The notes beneath the pieces are model-generated. The model ran no database searches, was not told where the DNA came from, and saw nothing but the letters and a program-made list of their open reading frames with translations. A stretch of 64,000 nucleotides of DNA from Streptomyces sp. CB02923. GTDB taxonomy: Bacteria; Actinomycetota; Actinomycetes; Streptomycetales; Streptomycetaceae. Made by a program: the position numbers and the translations under genes. Where the stretch lies: contig NZ_LWKZ01000025.1 in NCBI RefSeq assembly GCF_001905005.1, positions 372,001 through 436,000 on the forward strand. The letters are read 5' to 3'. This document shows, piece by piece, positions 36,423 to 45,180 of the stretch. Position 1 is the stretch's first letter, and every line of letters begins with the position of its first letter.

Positions 36423-37538
36423 TCAGTCTGTTTCACGTGAAACAAGCTCCTGCACCGGCATGACCAGAGTCGTGAAGCTGCCTTGGTCAGCGGAACGCAC
36501 GACCACCGGCTCCCTACCGGACGCGATCTCCAGCAACACGTCGGGCCCCACACTCGCGTCCAGAGCAGGGACGAGCACCGCCGGATCGAAGGCCACGCGC
36601 AGCGACGGCCCCGTACAGACCGCGCCCATCACGGCCGGAGGTCCCCCGCCACCACTGACGACGACCTCTTGAGCTCCGGCTCGCGCCGTGAGCACGGCGC
36701 CTCTTCCGCGCTCGGCGAAGGCTTCGCGGAGCGCCGCCCGGTCCACGATGACGCGATGCCGAGCGTCCCCCAGTACGTCCAGCACCACCTGGTAATCGGG
36801 AAACGTCCCCGCACAGCTCGCGAAAGCGCGGCGCTCCCCGCCCTCCCCGACCAGGCGCCCTTTCCCGACCAGGCACCCTTTATCGCCGTCCACCTCGATG
36901 TCGATGTGCGGCTGTCGTACCGCCCACGCCGCCATGCCCGCCAGTTCCCCGGCTTCGACAAGAACCCGGCACGGTTCACCGCCTGCCGACCCCGCCCGCA
37001 GCACCCGAACCGCCAACCGGTACCGGTCGGTGGCCACCAACCGCACTTCACCGTCGCCGAGTTCGAGGAGCACGCAGCCGAGGACCGGGAACTCCGCACG
37101 GGTCTCGGCCTCCGCGACCGCTGGTCCCACCTGCCGTACTGCGCTGGCCAGCTCCGCACCCCCGACACCCGCCCATCCGCGGGGCTGCTGCGGAGCCTCC
37201 GCCGGAAGCTCACGCAGCATTTCCTCGACCAACGCCCGTGCAGCATCCGCTGTCTGCCGAGTCCGCTCCAGGTGCGCGCGGAGCACCGTACGAGCCTCCG
37301 CCTCACCCCCGTCGAGTACGACCCCGGCGTCCACCAGTGGCAGCCCCGCCTCCCGCAGCCTGCGAAGCCGTACGGCACGGGTCTCCTGCTCCACTCCGTA
37401 GAACCGGTAGCCGCTCGCCGGATCGACCCTGACGGGACGCAGGACGCCGCAGTCGTCGTAGAAGCGCAGCGCGCTCGGCGCCAGGCCCACCCGCCGAGCG
37501 AACGCCCCGATGCCCAGCAGCTCTTGGCTTTCGTCCAT
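36423..37538 (-). CDS. MerR regulator fused to DNA polymerase III beta-clamp-like domains
   Basis: Unusual fusion, 371 residues. Residues 1-75 are a MerR winged helix (IGAFARRVGLAPSALRFYDD) and 75-115 a helix. Residues about 125-371 resemble clamp domains II and III: GAELASAVRQVGPAVA, then the DnaN hallmark LVATDRYRLAVRV, FPDYQVVLDVL, and a C-terminal FTTLVMPVQ like the LLMPVRL end of DnaN. Clamp domain I appears replaced by the MerR part. The last codons (VSRETD) are written over a parS site. Downstream is the TPR-like gene; upstream, 69 bp away, a YunG-like gene on the same strand. Role unknown. Confidence 0.85.
   Translation of the reverse strand: MDESQELLGIGAFARRVGLAPSALRFYDDCGVLRPVRVDPASGYRFYGVEQETRAVRLRRLREAGLPLVDAGVVLDGGEAEARTVLRAHLERTRQTADAARALVEEMLRELPAEAPQQPRGWAGVGGAELASAVRQVGPAVAEAETRAEFPVLGCVLLELGDGEVRLVATDRYRLAVRVLRAGSAGGEPCRVLVEAGELAGMAAWAVRQPHIDIEVDGDKGCLVGKGRLVGEGGERRAFASCAGTFPDYQVVLDVLGDARHRVIVDRAALREAFAERGRGAVLTARAGAQEVVVSGGGGPPAVMGAVCTGPSLRVAFDPAVLVPALDASVGPDVLLEIASGREPVVVRSADQGSFTTLVMPVQELVSRETD
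36430..36443. other. parS: parS centromere site 4
   Basis: Perfect GTTTCACGTGAAAC that encodes the last residues (VSRET) of the MerR-clamp fusion and lies 21 bp before the likely start of the TPR-like gene. Confidence 0.93.
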
Positions 37539-37607
37539 GCCCGCGATTGTGGGACTTCGAGCAACTCGAAGGTCAAAACCGACCCAGTGGAGCTACGCCT
37601 TCACCAC

Positions 37608-38006
37608 CTACACAGGTGTCCGTCCGAGCGCACTCCAGACGCGTCCGCGCAGGAGTTCGTACTCCTCGCCCCGACGCGGCAGCCGGCCTGTCGGCCGGGG
37701 TACGGCCCGACCGTCGGACACCACCTGGCCCCGCCGGAACTGCTCTCGGGTGAGGTCGATCTCGATGCCGCTGGAGAGCCGGTTCCACCAGTGGTGACCG
37801 TGCTGTTCCCCGTGGAGATGCACTTCACCGACCATGAGTTCACCGCAGAAGAAGTCGTGCACGACGAGAGCGGTGATGTCGCAGTGGCCCCAAGCGGGAT
37901 TGTCGACGGTCCAGGGGGCACGGGCGACATCGTCGGCGGAACACGTGTCCGCGGCCCAGCCCGCGCGCACCGCCTTCGTGATGTCGGTAAGCGTCCAAGG
38001 AATCAT
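37608..38006 (-). CDS. YunG-like protein
   Basis: Small protein of about 132 residues resembling the YunG family: an N-terminal segment DITKAVRAGWAADTCSADD, then WGHCDITALVVHDFFCGEL with a conserved Cys/His, and HHWWNRLSSGIEIDLTREQF. The Cys-His-Asp pattern is reminiscent of NlpC/transglutaminase-like folds, but activity is unknown. ATG 38006 is a provisional start; ATG 38018 is equally possible. It is in the same orientation as the MerR-clamp gene 69 bp downstream. Confidence 0.72.
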   Translation of the reverse strand: MIPWTLTDITKAVRAGWAADTCSADDVARAPWTVDNPAWGHCDITALVVHDFFCGELMVGEVHLHGEQHGHHWWNRLSSGIEIDLTREQFRRGQVVSDGRAVPRPTGRLPRRGEEYELLRGRVWSALGRTPV

Positions 38007-38082
38007 GCGGTGCAGCATTCCAGCGACCACTGACAACACCGTCCAGCGGAGGAGTGGCCAGGCGATCAGCTCAGTGGGACGC

Positions 38083-38661
38083 CTATGCCGCCCCGGTGGC
38101 CTCCCAGGCCGCCTCGATCATCTGGAAGATTTCGTCCACGGCGGCGTCCGGGTCGTCCGCCTCACGGGCCAGCGAAAAGGCGTCGACCACGAACCTCGCG
38201 AGGGTCCGGCCGGCCATTGCGGTCCGGGACAGGCCGGGGTCGGCGGCGATGGCCGCCGCCAGTGCTTCCGCGTGGCGCAGCCGCATCGACTCCTCGTAGG
38301 CCCGCAGGGCGGGTGAGGAATCGATCATGTGCCAGATCGGGGCGGCGCCTTCCGCCGTGCAATGCCGTACCAGGGCGAGGGTTTCGCGGCGCAGCGCGGG
38401 GATGAGCGGCTCGCCGGGTGCCCGGTCGGTGACCGCCTGGGTGAGGCGTTGCTCGAAGTTCTGGTCCTGCTCGAAGACCAGGGCCTCTTTCGAGGCGAAG
38501 TGGGAGAAGAGCGTGGTGACGGCCACGTCGGCCTCGGCGGCCACCTCGCGGATGCCCACCGTGTCGTATCCGCGCTCCAGGAAGAGCCGCAGGGCGGTCT
38601 CCGCGATCTTCTGGCGGGTCGCGGCCTTCTTACGTTCACGGCGTCCGGGCGGCACGGTCAT
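38083..38661 (-). CDS. TetR-family repressor
   Basis: TetR regulator of 192 residues. The helix-turn-helix is ALRLFLERGYDTVGIREVAAEADV followed by VTTLFSHFASKEALV. It is divergent from an oxidoreductase gene across a 70-bp gap that carries a perfect 19-bp palindrome (38701-38719). It probably represses the oxidoreductase and itself, with release by a quinone-like or aromatic ligand. Confidence 0.92.
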   Translation of the reverse strand: MTVPPGRRERKKAATRQKIAETALRLFLERGYDTVGIREVAAEADVAVTTLFSHFASKEALVFEQDQNFEQRLTQAVTDRAPGEPLIPALRRETLALVRHCTAEGAAPIWHMIDSSPALRAYEESMRLRHAEALAAAIAADPGLSRTAMAGRTLARFVVDAFSLAREADDPDAAVDEIFQMIEAAWEATGAA

Positions 38662-38700
38662 ACCCTCACGCTACCAGCAACAAATCCGTACTTGTTCTAA

Positions 38701-38719
38701 AACACTAACGGTTAGTGTT
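38701..38719. promoter_or_regulatory. TetR operator
   Basis: AACACTAAC-G-GTTAGTGTT, a perfect palindrome in the divergent gap between the TetR and oxidoreductase genes, 12 bp before the oxidoreductase ATG. Confidence 0.8.
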
Positions 38720-38731
38720 ACGGTCGTCGGC

Positions 38732-39625
38732 ATGAAGACAGTGAACTTCGCCGAGTTCGGCGGTCCGGACGTTCTGCGCCTCATAGACGCCGAGGAGCCC
38801 CACGCGGGCCCCGGCCGGATACGCATCGCCGTACGCGCGGCGGGCGTCAACCCCGTCGACTGGCGGCTCCGTGAAGGCCAGGTCCTGGGGGCCCACCCGC
38901 TCGAACTGCCGTCCGGAGTAGGGCTGGACGCCTCCGGCGTGGTGGACGAGGTCGGCGAGGGCGTCGAAGGGATCGCGGTCGGCGACCACGTGTTCGGCGA
39001 AGGATCGAGCACGTACGCCGAGTTCGCGGTGCTGTCGGCCTGGGCCCGTATGCCCGAAAACCTGACGTTCGAAGAGGCTGCCGGGTACCCCTCCGTGGTG
39101 GAGACCGCGCTGCGCATCATCCGCGAGGTCGGTGTGCTCCCCGGACAGACGCTGCTGGTGAGCGGTGCGTCCGGAGGGGTCGGATCGGCGGTGCTCCAGA
39201 TCGCCCGCGACCGCGGCATCACGGTGATCGGCACGGCCGGTGCCGCAAACCAGGACTATCTGCGCGGCCTGGGCGCCCTCGCCACCACCTACGGCCAGGG
39301 CTGGGCCGAGCGGGTGCGGCAGCTCGGCCACATCGACGCCGCCCTGGACCTGGCCGGCTCGGGCGTGATCCGCGAGCTCATCGAACTGACCGGCGACCCG
39401 CAGAAAGTGATCTCCATCGCCGACCTCGGTGCGCCCAAGCTCGGTGTCCGGTTCTCCGGCGTGGCCGGAAGCGTGCCGGATGCACTCGCCCAGGCCGCCG
39501 ACCTCATATCGCGAGGAAAGCTCCACATCCCTGTCGAGAAGTCCTATCCGCTCGCCGACGCCGCGGCGGCGCACACCGACAGCCAGGCCGGTCACACACG
39601 CGGGCGCCGCGTCATCGTCATCTGA
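38732..39625 (+). CDS. Zinc-independent NADPH:quinone oxidoreductase-like protein
   Basis: Medium-chain dehydrogenase/reductase of the QOR type, 297 residues. Visible are the GroES-like N-terminus (GVNPVDWRLREGQ) and the nucleotide-binding SGASGGVGSAVLQIA loop near residue 145. Cysteine and histidine ligands for catalytic zinc are absent. The ATG lies directly after the TetR operator. The FAD monooxygenase gene follows 98 bp downstream on the same strand, so the TetR protein may control both. Substrate unknown. Confidence 0.9.
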   Translation: MKTVNFAEFGGPDVLRLIDAEEPHAGPGRIRIAVRAAGVNPVDWRLREGQVLGAHPLELPSGVGLDASGVVDEVGEGVEGIAVGDHVFGEGSSTYAEFAVLSAWARMPENLTFEEAAGYPSVVETALRIIREVGVLPGQTLLVSGASGGVGSAVLQIARDRGITVIGTAGAANQDYLRGLGALATTYGQGWAERVRQLGHIDAALDLAGSGVIRELIELTGDPQKVISIADLGAPKLGVRFSGVAGSVPDALAQAADLISRGKLHIPVEKSYPLADAAAAHTDSQAGHTRGRRVIVI

Positions 39626-39723
39626 CCGAAGCCACCGCCATCGCACCACCCGGCAAGCCGGATCCCTCCCTGAGAACCTGCCGGGGCCCACCCGGCAGGT
39701 GTGCGACACGCAAGGAGCCCCCC

Positions 39724-40845
39724 GTGCACACCCCTGTCACGATCATCGGCGCGGGCCTCGGCGGCCTCGTGCTGGCCCGCGTCCTGCACGTCCACGGCAT
39801 CCCGGCCGCGGTCTACGAGGCGGAGCCCTCCCCGACGGCGCGTTCGCAGGGCGGGATGCTCGACATCCACGACCACAGCGGCCAACTCGCCCTCAGGGCG
39901 GCCGGCCTGACGGACGCGTTCCACGACATCGTCCTGGAGGGCCGCCAGGCGATACGACTCCTCCACAGGGACGGAACGGTCCTGTTCGACAAGGCCGACG
40001 ACGGCACCGGTGGAAGCCCCGAGGTACAGCGCGGCGAGCTGCGGCAGGTCCTGCTCGACTCGCTCCCCGCAGGCACCGTCCGGTGGGGCCGCAAGGCCAC
40101 CGGCGTCCGCGCCCTCGCCGAGGGCCGCCACGAGGTGGCCTTCGCCGACGGCACCACCACCGTCACGAGCCTGCTGGTCGGCGCGGACGGCGCCTGGTCA
40201 CGCGTCCGACCGCTGCTCTCCGACGCCCTGCCCCAATACGTGGGCCGGTCCTTCGTCGAGACCTGCCTGTACGACGCCGACACCCTGCACCCGGCCACCG
40301 CGAAAGCGGTCGGCGGCGGGACGCTCGGGGCAGTCGACCCGGACGAGCACGGGAAGTGGTTCGTAGCGCACCGGGAGAAGGACGGAACTCTCCACGCCTA
40401 CGTCACCCTGGCCAAGCCGCAGGACTGGTTCACCACCATCGACTTCACCGATGCCGCCGCGGCCGCCGCGCGGATCGCGGAGGAGTACGACGGCTGGGCA
40501 CCGGAACTGACCACCCTGATCACCGGCGGCGGAACCGCACCGATCCTGCGCCCCCTCTACACCCTCCCGAACGGACACTCCTGGGACCGGGTACCGGGGG
40601 TGACCCTGCTCGGCGACGCCGCCCACCTCACGACTCCCAACGGCGAAGGCGCCAACCTCGCCATGCAGGACGGCGCTGAGCTCGGCTTGGCCCTCGCCGC
40701 ACACCCCGACGACATCGAGGCCGCCCTCACCTCATACGAACAAGCGCTGTTCCCGCGCAGCGCCGTGGCCGCCACCGTGGTCGGCCACAACCCCACGCCC
40801 CAGGAGGTAATCAGCTTCTTCACCCAGGCCGAGCGGGCCGGATGA
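39724..40845 (+). CDS. FAD-dependent monooxygenase (TetX/aromatic hydroxylase type)
   Basis: Class A flavoprotein monooxygenase of 373 residues. The Rossmann motif GAGLGGLVLARVL is at residues 9-21, the DG motif GADGAWSRVR in the middle, and GDAAHLTTPNGEGAN near residue 300. The sequence resembles TetX-like and related antibiotic or aromatic hydroxylases; substrate cannot be set from sequence. GTG 39724 follows AAGGAG at 6 nt. It probably belongs to the TetR-controlled unit with the quinone oxidoreductase. Confidence 0.88.
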   Translation: MHTPVTIIGAGLGGLVLARVLHVHGIPAAVYEAEPSPTARSQGGMLDIHDHSGQLALRAAGLTDAFHDIVLEGRQAIRLLHRDGTVLFDKADDGTGGSPEVQRGELRQVLLDSLPAGTVRWGRKATGVRALAEGRHEVAFADGTTTVTSLLVGADGAWSRVRPLLSDALPQYVGRSFVETCLYDADTLHPATAKAVGGGTLGAVDPDEHGKWFVAHREKDGTLHAYVTLAKPQDWFTTIDFTDAAAAAARIAEEYDGWAPELTTLITGGGTAPILRPLYTLPNGHSWDRVPGVTLLGDAAHLTTPNGEGANLAMQDGAELGLALAAHPDDIEAALTSYEQALFPRSAVAATVVGHNPTPQEVISFFTQAERAG

Positions 40846-40939
40846 GCTGCCGAATGCGTCACGGGGCGTGCGGGCCCAGGGGCAGACGGGCCCGACTCGG
40901 CCCGACGAAAGTCGCGCCGCGCGCCCACCGCAGGTGAGA

Positions 40940-40963
40940 GGTGGCACCCGGTCGGGTGCCACC
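40940..40963. terminator. Terminator between the monooxygenase and dnaB (convergent)
   Basis: Perfect 10-bp stem GGTGGCACCC / GGGTGCCACC with a GGTC loop, 7 bp from the dnaB stop and 95 bp from the monooxygenase stop. Confidence 0.8.
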
Positions 40964-40970
40964 GGACCGA

Positions 40971-42452
40971 TCAGGTCTGCGCCATGTCCACGAACCGCGA
41001 GTAGTGGCCCTGGAAGGCCACCGTGATGGTCGCTGTCGGGCCGTTACGGTGCTTGGCCACGATCAGGTCGGCCTCGCCGGCGCGGGGCGACTCCTTCTCG
41101 TACGCGTCCTCACGGTGCAGCAGGATGACCATGTCCGCGTCCTGCTCGATGGAACCCGACTCACGCAGGTCCGAGACCATCGGCTTCTTGTCGGTGCGCT
41201 GCTCGGGGCCACGGTTGAGCTGTGAGAGCGCGATGACCGGCAGTTCCAGCTCCTTGGCCAGCAGCTTGAGGTTACGGGACATGTCCGACACCTCCTGCTG
41301 GCGGCTCTCGGCGCGCTTGGAGCCGCCGGACTGCATCAGCTGGAGGTAGTCGATGACCACCAGCTTCAGCTCGTTGCGCTGCTTGAGGCGGCGGCACTTG
41401 GCGCGGATCTCCATCATCGACAGGTTCGGTGAGTCGTCGATGTAGAGCGGCGCGGCCGAGACGTCCGGCATCCGGCGGGCGAGCCGGGTCCAGTCCTCGT
41501 CCGTCATGGAGCCGGACCGCATGTGGTGCAGGGCCACCCGCGCCTCGGCGGACAGCAGACGCATCGCGATCTCGTTGCGCCCCATTTCGAGCGAGAAGAT
41601 CACGCTCGGCAGGTTGCTCTTGATGGAGCACGCACGGGCGAAGTCCAGGGCGAGCGTGGACTTACCCATCGCCGGGCGGGCCGCGATGACGATCATCTGG
41701 CCGGGGTGCAGGCCGTTGGTCAGGGAGTCCAGGTCCGTGAAGCCGGTGGGTACGCCGGTCATCTGGCCCTGGCGGGAGCCGATCGCCTCGATCTCGTCGA
41801 GCGCGCCTTCCATGATGTCGCCGAGCGGCAGGTAGTCCTCGCTGGTGCGCTGCTCGGTGACGGCGTAGATCTCCGCCTGGGCGCTGTTGACGATCTCGTC
41901 GACGTCGCCGTCGGCCGCGTATCCCATCTGCGTGATGCGGGTGCCGGCCTCGACGAGCCGACGCAGGACCGCCCGTTCGTGGACGATCTCGGCGTAGTAC
42001 TCCGCGTTGGCCGCCGTCGGCACGGACTGGACCAGGGTGTGCAGATAGGACGCGCCGCCCACCCGGGCGATCTCTCCGCGCTTGGTCAGCTCGGCGGCGA
42101 TCGTGATCGGGTCGGCCGGCTCGCCCTTCGCATACAGGTCGAGGATCGCCTGGTAGATCAGTTCGTGGGCCGGCCGGTAGAAGTCGTGGCCCTTGAGGAC
42201 CTCGACGACGTCCGCGATGGCGTCCTTGGACAGCAGCATGCCGCCGAGCACGGACTGCTCGGCGTCCAGGTCCTGGGGCGGTACGCGCTCGAAGCCGCCG
42301 GAGGACCAGCCGCCCTCCTCGTCACCACCACGGTCGCGGCGGTCGTCACGGCCGCGGCCCTTGCCTTCGCCCCGACGGGAGCGCGCGGCGGGCAGCCGGT
42401 CACTGGGGCCGGCGTCCGCCCAGGGGTCGTCCACGGGCTCGGGCATACTCAC
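40971..42452 (-). CDS. dnaB: Replicative DNA helicase DnaB
   Basis: Hexameric 5'-3' helicase of the replication fork, 493 residues with no intein. The N-terminal domain begins at PPQDLDAEQSVLGGMLLS (about residue 58) and the RecA-like domain has Walker A ARPAMGKST near residue 235. Later motifs are VVIDYLQLM, ALSQLNRG and KHRNGPTA. The first 55 residues are a charged, probably flexible extension. GTG 42452 follows GGAGG at 7-8 nt. It is transcribed towards the terminator at 40940-40963, from an intergenic region rich in DnaA boxes. Confidence 0.97.
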   Translation of the reverse strand: MSMPEPVDDPWADAGPSDRLPAARSRRGEGKGRGRDDRRDRGGDEEGGWSSGGFERVPPQDLDAEQSVLGGMLLSKDAIADVVEVLKGHDFYRPAHELIYQAILDLYAKGEPADPITIAAELTKRGEIARVGGASYLHTLVQSVPTAANAEYYAEIVHERAVLRRLVEAGTRITQMGYAADGDVDEIVNSAQAEIYAVTEQRTSEDYLPLGDIMEGALDEIEAIGSRQGQMTGVPTGFTDLDSLTNGLHPGQMIVIAARPAMGKSTLALDFARACSIKSNLPSVIFSLEMGRNEIAMRLLSAEARVALHHMRSGSMTDEDWTRLARRMPDVSAAPLYIDDSPNLSMMEIRAKCRRLKQRNELKLVVIDYLQLMQSGGSKRAESRQQEVSDMSRNLKLLAKELELPVIALSQLNRGPEQRTDKKPMVSDLRESGSIEQDADMVILLHREDAYEKESPRAGEADLIVAKHRNGPTATITVAFQGHYSRFVDMAQT

Positions 42453-42910
42453 CCCGGCACCTCCTCCCGTCCGCGGCGCGGACCTTGCTGTGCCCTTCTT
42501 TCTTACGGCACGGCTCTGACAAACGAGACGCCCGACTCCGGTTACGGCGCGTCGAGTTCGGATGGGTTCTCAGACCGGAACAGGGGCCAGGCGCCGGACT
42601 ACGGTAGGCCCGTCTGCACCGTCCGCCAATCTGGTTATCCACAGGCCATGTGGACGATGGACCCGTTCCTGTGGAGAAGTGCGCCGAACCTGTGCACGGC
42701 ACGGGGGACACTGCTGTGGACAAACACACAATCAGCCGACCTCACCCATCCTGACCTGCGACTTTCTCATCCATAGGCTGTGGGGGAGAAAAACTTCGGC
42801 AACCTGTTCATGATCGGGCCAAACGGCGCGGAGGAGAGCACTCCAGTGGGCGCGGAGTAATGATTGCTCAACGGTTGTGGCACTTACCTGTGGAAGATTA
42901 GATTGGCAGC
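42453..42910. other. Intergenic region between dnaB and the MATE gene
   Basis: No gene recognised. It is divergent promoter territory and contains the DnaA-box cluster at 42635-42897. Confidence 0.6.
42635..42897. promoter_or_regulatory. Cluster of DnaA boxes
   Basis: Five nonamers fit or nearly fit the DnaA consensus: TTATCCACA (42635-42643, plus), TCGTCCACA (42649-42657, minus), TTCTCCACA (42670-42678, minus), TTGTCCACA (42715-42723, minus, the preferred Streptomyces form) and TCTTCCACA (42889-42897, minus). This is not oriC, which lies beside dnaA, but could bind DnaA to control dnaB or titrate it. Confidence 0.65.
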
Positions 42911-44248
42911 ATGACACAGGCTCCCGCGACGCCGCGGCGCACCGACCGCCGCCACGACCGCGAGATCATCTCGCTCGCTCTGCCCGCCTTCGGCGCGCTC
43001 GTCGCGGAACCGCTCTTCCTCATGGTCGACAGCGCCGTCATCGGCCACCTCGGCACCCGGCAGCTCGCCGGGCTCGGCGTCGCCGGTCCGCTGCTGACGA
43101 CCGCGGTCTCGGTCTTCGTCTTCCTCGCGTACGCCACCACGGCCGCTGTCGCGCGGCGGGTCGGAGCCGGCGACCGCTCCGCCGCCATCCGGCAGGGCAT
43201 GGACGGTATCTGGCTCGCCCTGCTGCTGGGCGCCGCCGTACTCGCCGCCGTCCTGCCCACCGCACCCTGGCTCGTCGACCTCTTCGGCGCCTCCGCCACC
43301 GCCGCCCCGCACGCCATCACCTACCTGCGCATCAGCGCCCTCGGCATTCCGGCGATGCTCGTGGTGCTCGCGGCCACCGGCGTACTGCGCGGCCTCCAGG
43401 ACACCCGTACGCCGCTGTACGTCGCGATCGGCGGCTTCTCCGTCAACGCGGTTCTGAACGTCGCACTGGTCTACGGCGCCGGGCTCGGCATCGCCGGCTC
43501 CGCCTGGGGAACGGTCATCGCCCAGTGCGGCATGGCCGCCGTCTACCTGGTCGTCGTGGTGCGGGGCGCACGCCGGCACGGCGCTTCCCTCCGGCCGGAC
43601 GTCGCCGGAATCCGTGCCTGTGCCCAGGCCGGCGTGCCGCTGCTGGTACGTACGCTCTCGCTGCGCGCCGTCCTGATGATCGCGACCGCCGTCGCCGCCC
43701 GCCTCGGCGACGCGGAGGTGGCCGCCCACCAGGTCGTCATCACCCTATGGTCCCTGCTGGCCTTCGCCCTGGACGCCATCGCCATCGCCGGTCAGGCGAT
43801 CATCGGCCGCTACCTGGGCGCCGACGACGTGGCGGGCGCCAAGGCGGCCTGCCGCCGCATGGTGCAGTGGGGCATCGCCTCCGGCCTGGTCCTCGGCCTG
43901 CTCGTCGTGCTCACGCGGCCGCTGTTCATGCCACTGTTCACCGCCGACCCGGCCGTCAAGGACGCGCTGCTGCCCGCGCTCCTGGTCGTCGCCCTCACCC
44001 AGCCGGTCGCCGGCATCGTCTTCGTCCTCGACGGTGTGCTCATGGGCGCCGGCGACGGCCCCTACCTGGCCTGGGCGATGCTCGTGACGCTGGCTCTCTT
44101 CGCCCCCGCCGCGCTGCTGGTACCGGTCTTCGGCGGCGGCCTCACCGCCCTGTGGTGGGCCATGGCCCTGATGATGACCGTGCGGATGGTGACATTGTGG
44201 GCACGCACCCGGTCGGGCCGATGGATTGTGACCGGAGCCTCGCGTTGA
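42911..44248 (+). CDS. MATE-family efflux transporter (DinF-like)
   Basis: Multidrug and toxic-compound extrusion protein, 445 residues, twelve hydrophobic helices. Family stretches are LALPAFGALVAEPLFLMVDSAVIGHLG near the start and VLRGLQDTRTPLYV in the middle, with the second half repeating the first. It should exchange cationic or other drugs for H+ or Na+. The ATG follows the last DnaA-like box. It is the gene neighbouring dnaB and rplI in S. coelicolor as well. Confidence 0.92.
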   Translation: MTQAPATPRRTDRRHDREIISLALPAFGALVAEPLFLMVDSAVIGHLGTRQLAGLGVAGPLLTTAVSVFVFLAYATTAAVARRVGAGDRSAAIRQGMDGIWLALLLGAAVLAAVLPTAPWLVDLFGASATAAPHAITYLRISALGIPAMLVVLAATGVLRGLQDTRTPLYVAIGGFSVNAVLNVALVYGAGLGIAGSAWGTVIAQCGMAAVYLVVVVRGARRHGASLRPDVAGIRACAQAGVPLLVRTLSLRAVLMIATAVAARLGDAEVAAHQVVITLWSLLAFALDAIAIAGQAIIGRYLGADDVAGAKAACRRMVQWGIASGLVLGLLVVLTRPLFMPLFTADPAVKDALLPALLVVALTQPVAGIVFVLDGVLMGAGDGPYLAWAMLVTLALFAPAALLVPVFGGGLTALWWAMALMMTVRMVTLWARTRSGRWIVTGASR

Positions 44249-44287
44249 AGGCACCCGAAACAACGGCCCCGTGTTGATAATGACCCT

Positions 44288-45166
44288 GTGCGCCCGCTTG
44301 CCAGGAAGATCGTCCTGCCCCTGACGCTGACCGTCATCGGGGCCGGCCTCATAGTGGGTTACGCCTCCCAGGAAGCCGACACCAGCAGCCGTGCCAACGG
44401 CACCGTCAGAAGCGGGTTCGGCAAGTCGGGGGAGGCGGGCCAGGATCCCCAGGACCAGGACCCGTCCGCCACAGCACCCGCCGACGACGGGAGCGCGTAC
44501 ACCCCGCGCAGCACCGAGCAGAACGCCCGGGTGGGCGCGATCTTCGAGAAGGACGACTCCGGCGACCACTTCTGCACCGCCAGCGTCGTGCAGAGCCCCG
44601 GCCGGAACATGCTGATCACCGCGGCACACTGCGCCTTCGACGCCGAGACCGGCGGCCCCGTGAACGACCTCGTCTTCGCGCCCGACTACCGCGACGGCAA
44701 AGAGCCGAACGGTCTGTGGAAAGTCGAAAAGGTCGTCGTCGACGAGCGCTGGGCCAAGTCCCAGGACGAGGACATGGACGTCGCCTTCCTCGTCCTCAGC
44801 AGCAAGGACGGCAAACAGATCCAGGATGTGCTGGGCGGCAACACACTCGGCATCGATCCGGGATTCGACAATGAAGTCAAGATCACCGGCTACCCCACCA
44901 GCAGCGAGACACCGATCTCCTGCCAGAACCGCGCCACGAGGTTCAGCGACACCCAGATGCGCGTCCAGTGCACCGACTTCGCGGGCGGCACGAGCGGCAG
45001 CCCCTGGCTCGCCGACTACGACCCCAAGAGCCACACCGGGACCGTGATCGGTGTCCTGGGCGGGCATCTGGGCGGCGGTGACGAGGACGACGTCTCCTAC
45101 GCCGCATACTTCGGCGACGCGGTCGCCGACCTGTACAAGCGGGCTCAGGACGAGGACGAGGGCTGA
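44288..45166 (+). CDS. Trypsin-like serine protease, secreted or membrane-anchored
   Basis: S1/V8-type protease, 292 residues. A signal or anchor segment lies at residues 6-26 (ARKIVLPLTLTVIGAGLIVG), followed by an Asp/Gln/Pro-rich linker. The catalytic triad is H114 (ITAAHC), D164 (DEDMDVAFL) and S236 (GGTSGSPW). It ends in an acidic tail. GTG start 39 bp after the MATE stop, so both may be co-transcribed. No propeptide of the alpha-lytic type is present. Targets unknown. Confidence 0.9.
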   Translation: MRPLARKIVLPLTLTVIGAGLIVGYASQEADTSSRANGTVRSGFGKSGEAGQDPQDQDPSATAPADDGSAYTPRSTEQNARVGAIFEKDDSGDHFCTASVVQSPGRNMLITAAHCAFDAETGGPVNDLVFAPDYRDGKEPNGLWKVEKVVVDERWAKSQDEDMDVAFLVLSSKDGKQIQDVLGGNTLGIDPGFDNEVKITGYPTSSETPISCQNRATRFSDTQMRVQCTDFAGGTSGSPWLADYDPKSHTGTVIGVLGGHLGGGDEDDVSYAAYFGDAVADLYKRAQDEDEG

Positions 45167-45180
45167 GACGGCACGCACGA

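Noticed and set aside
42635-42897. Reading the DnaA boxes as oriC
   Set aside because: dnaA and dnaN are not here, the box number is too small for a Streptomyces oriC, and gene order puts oriC further right.
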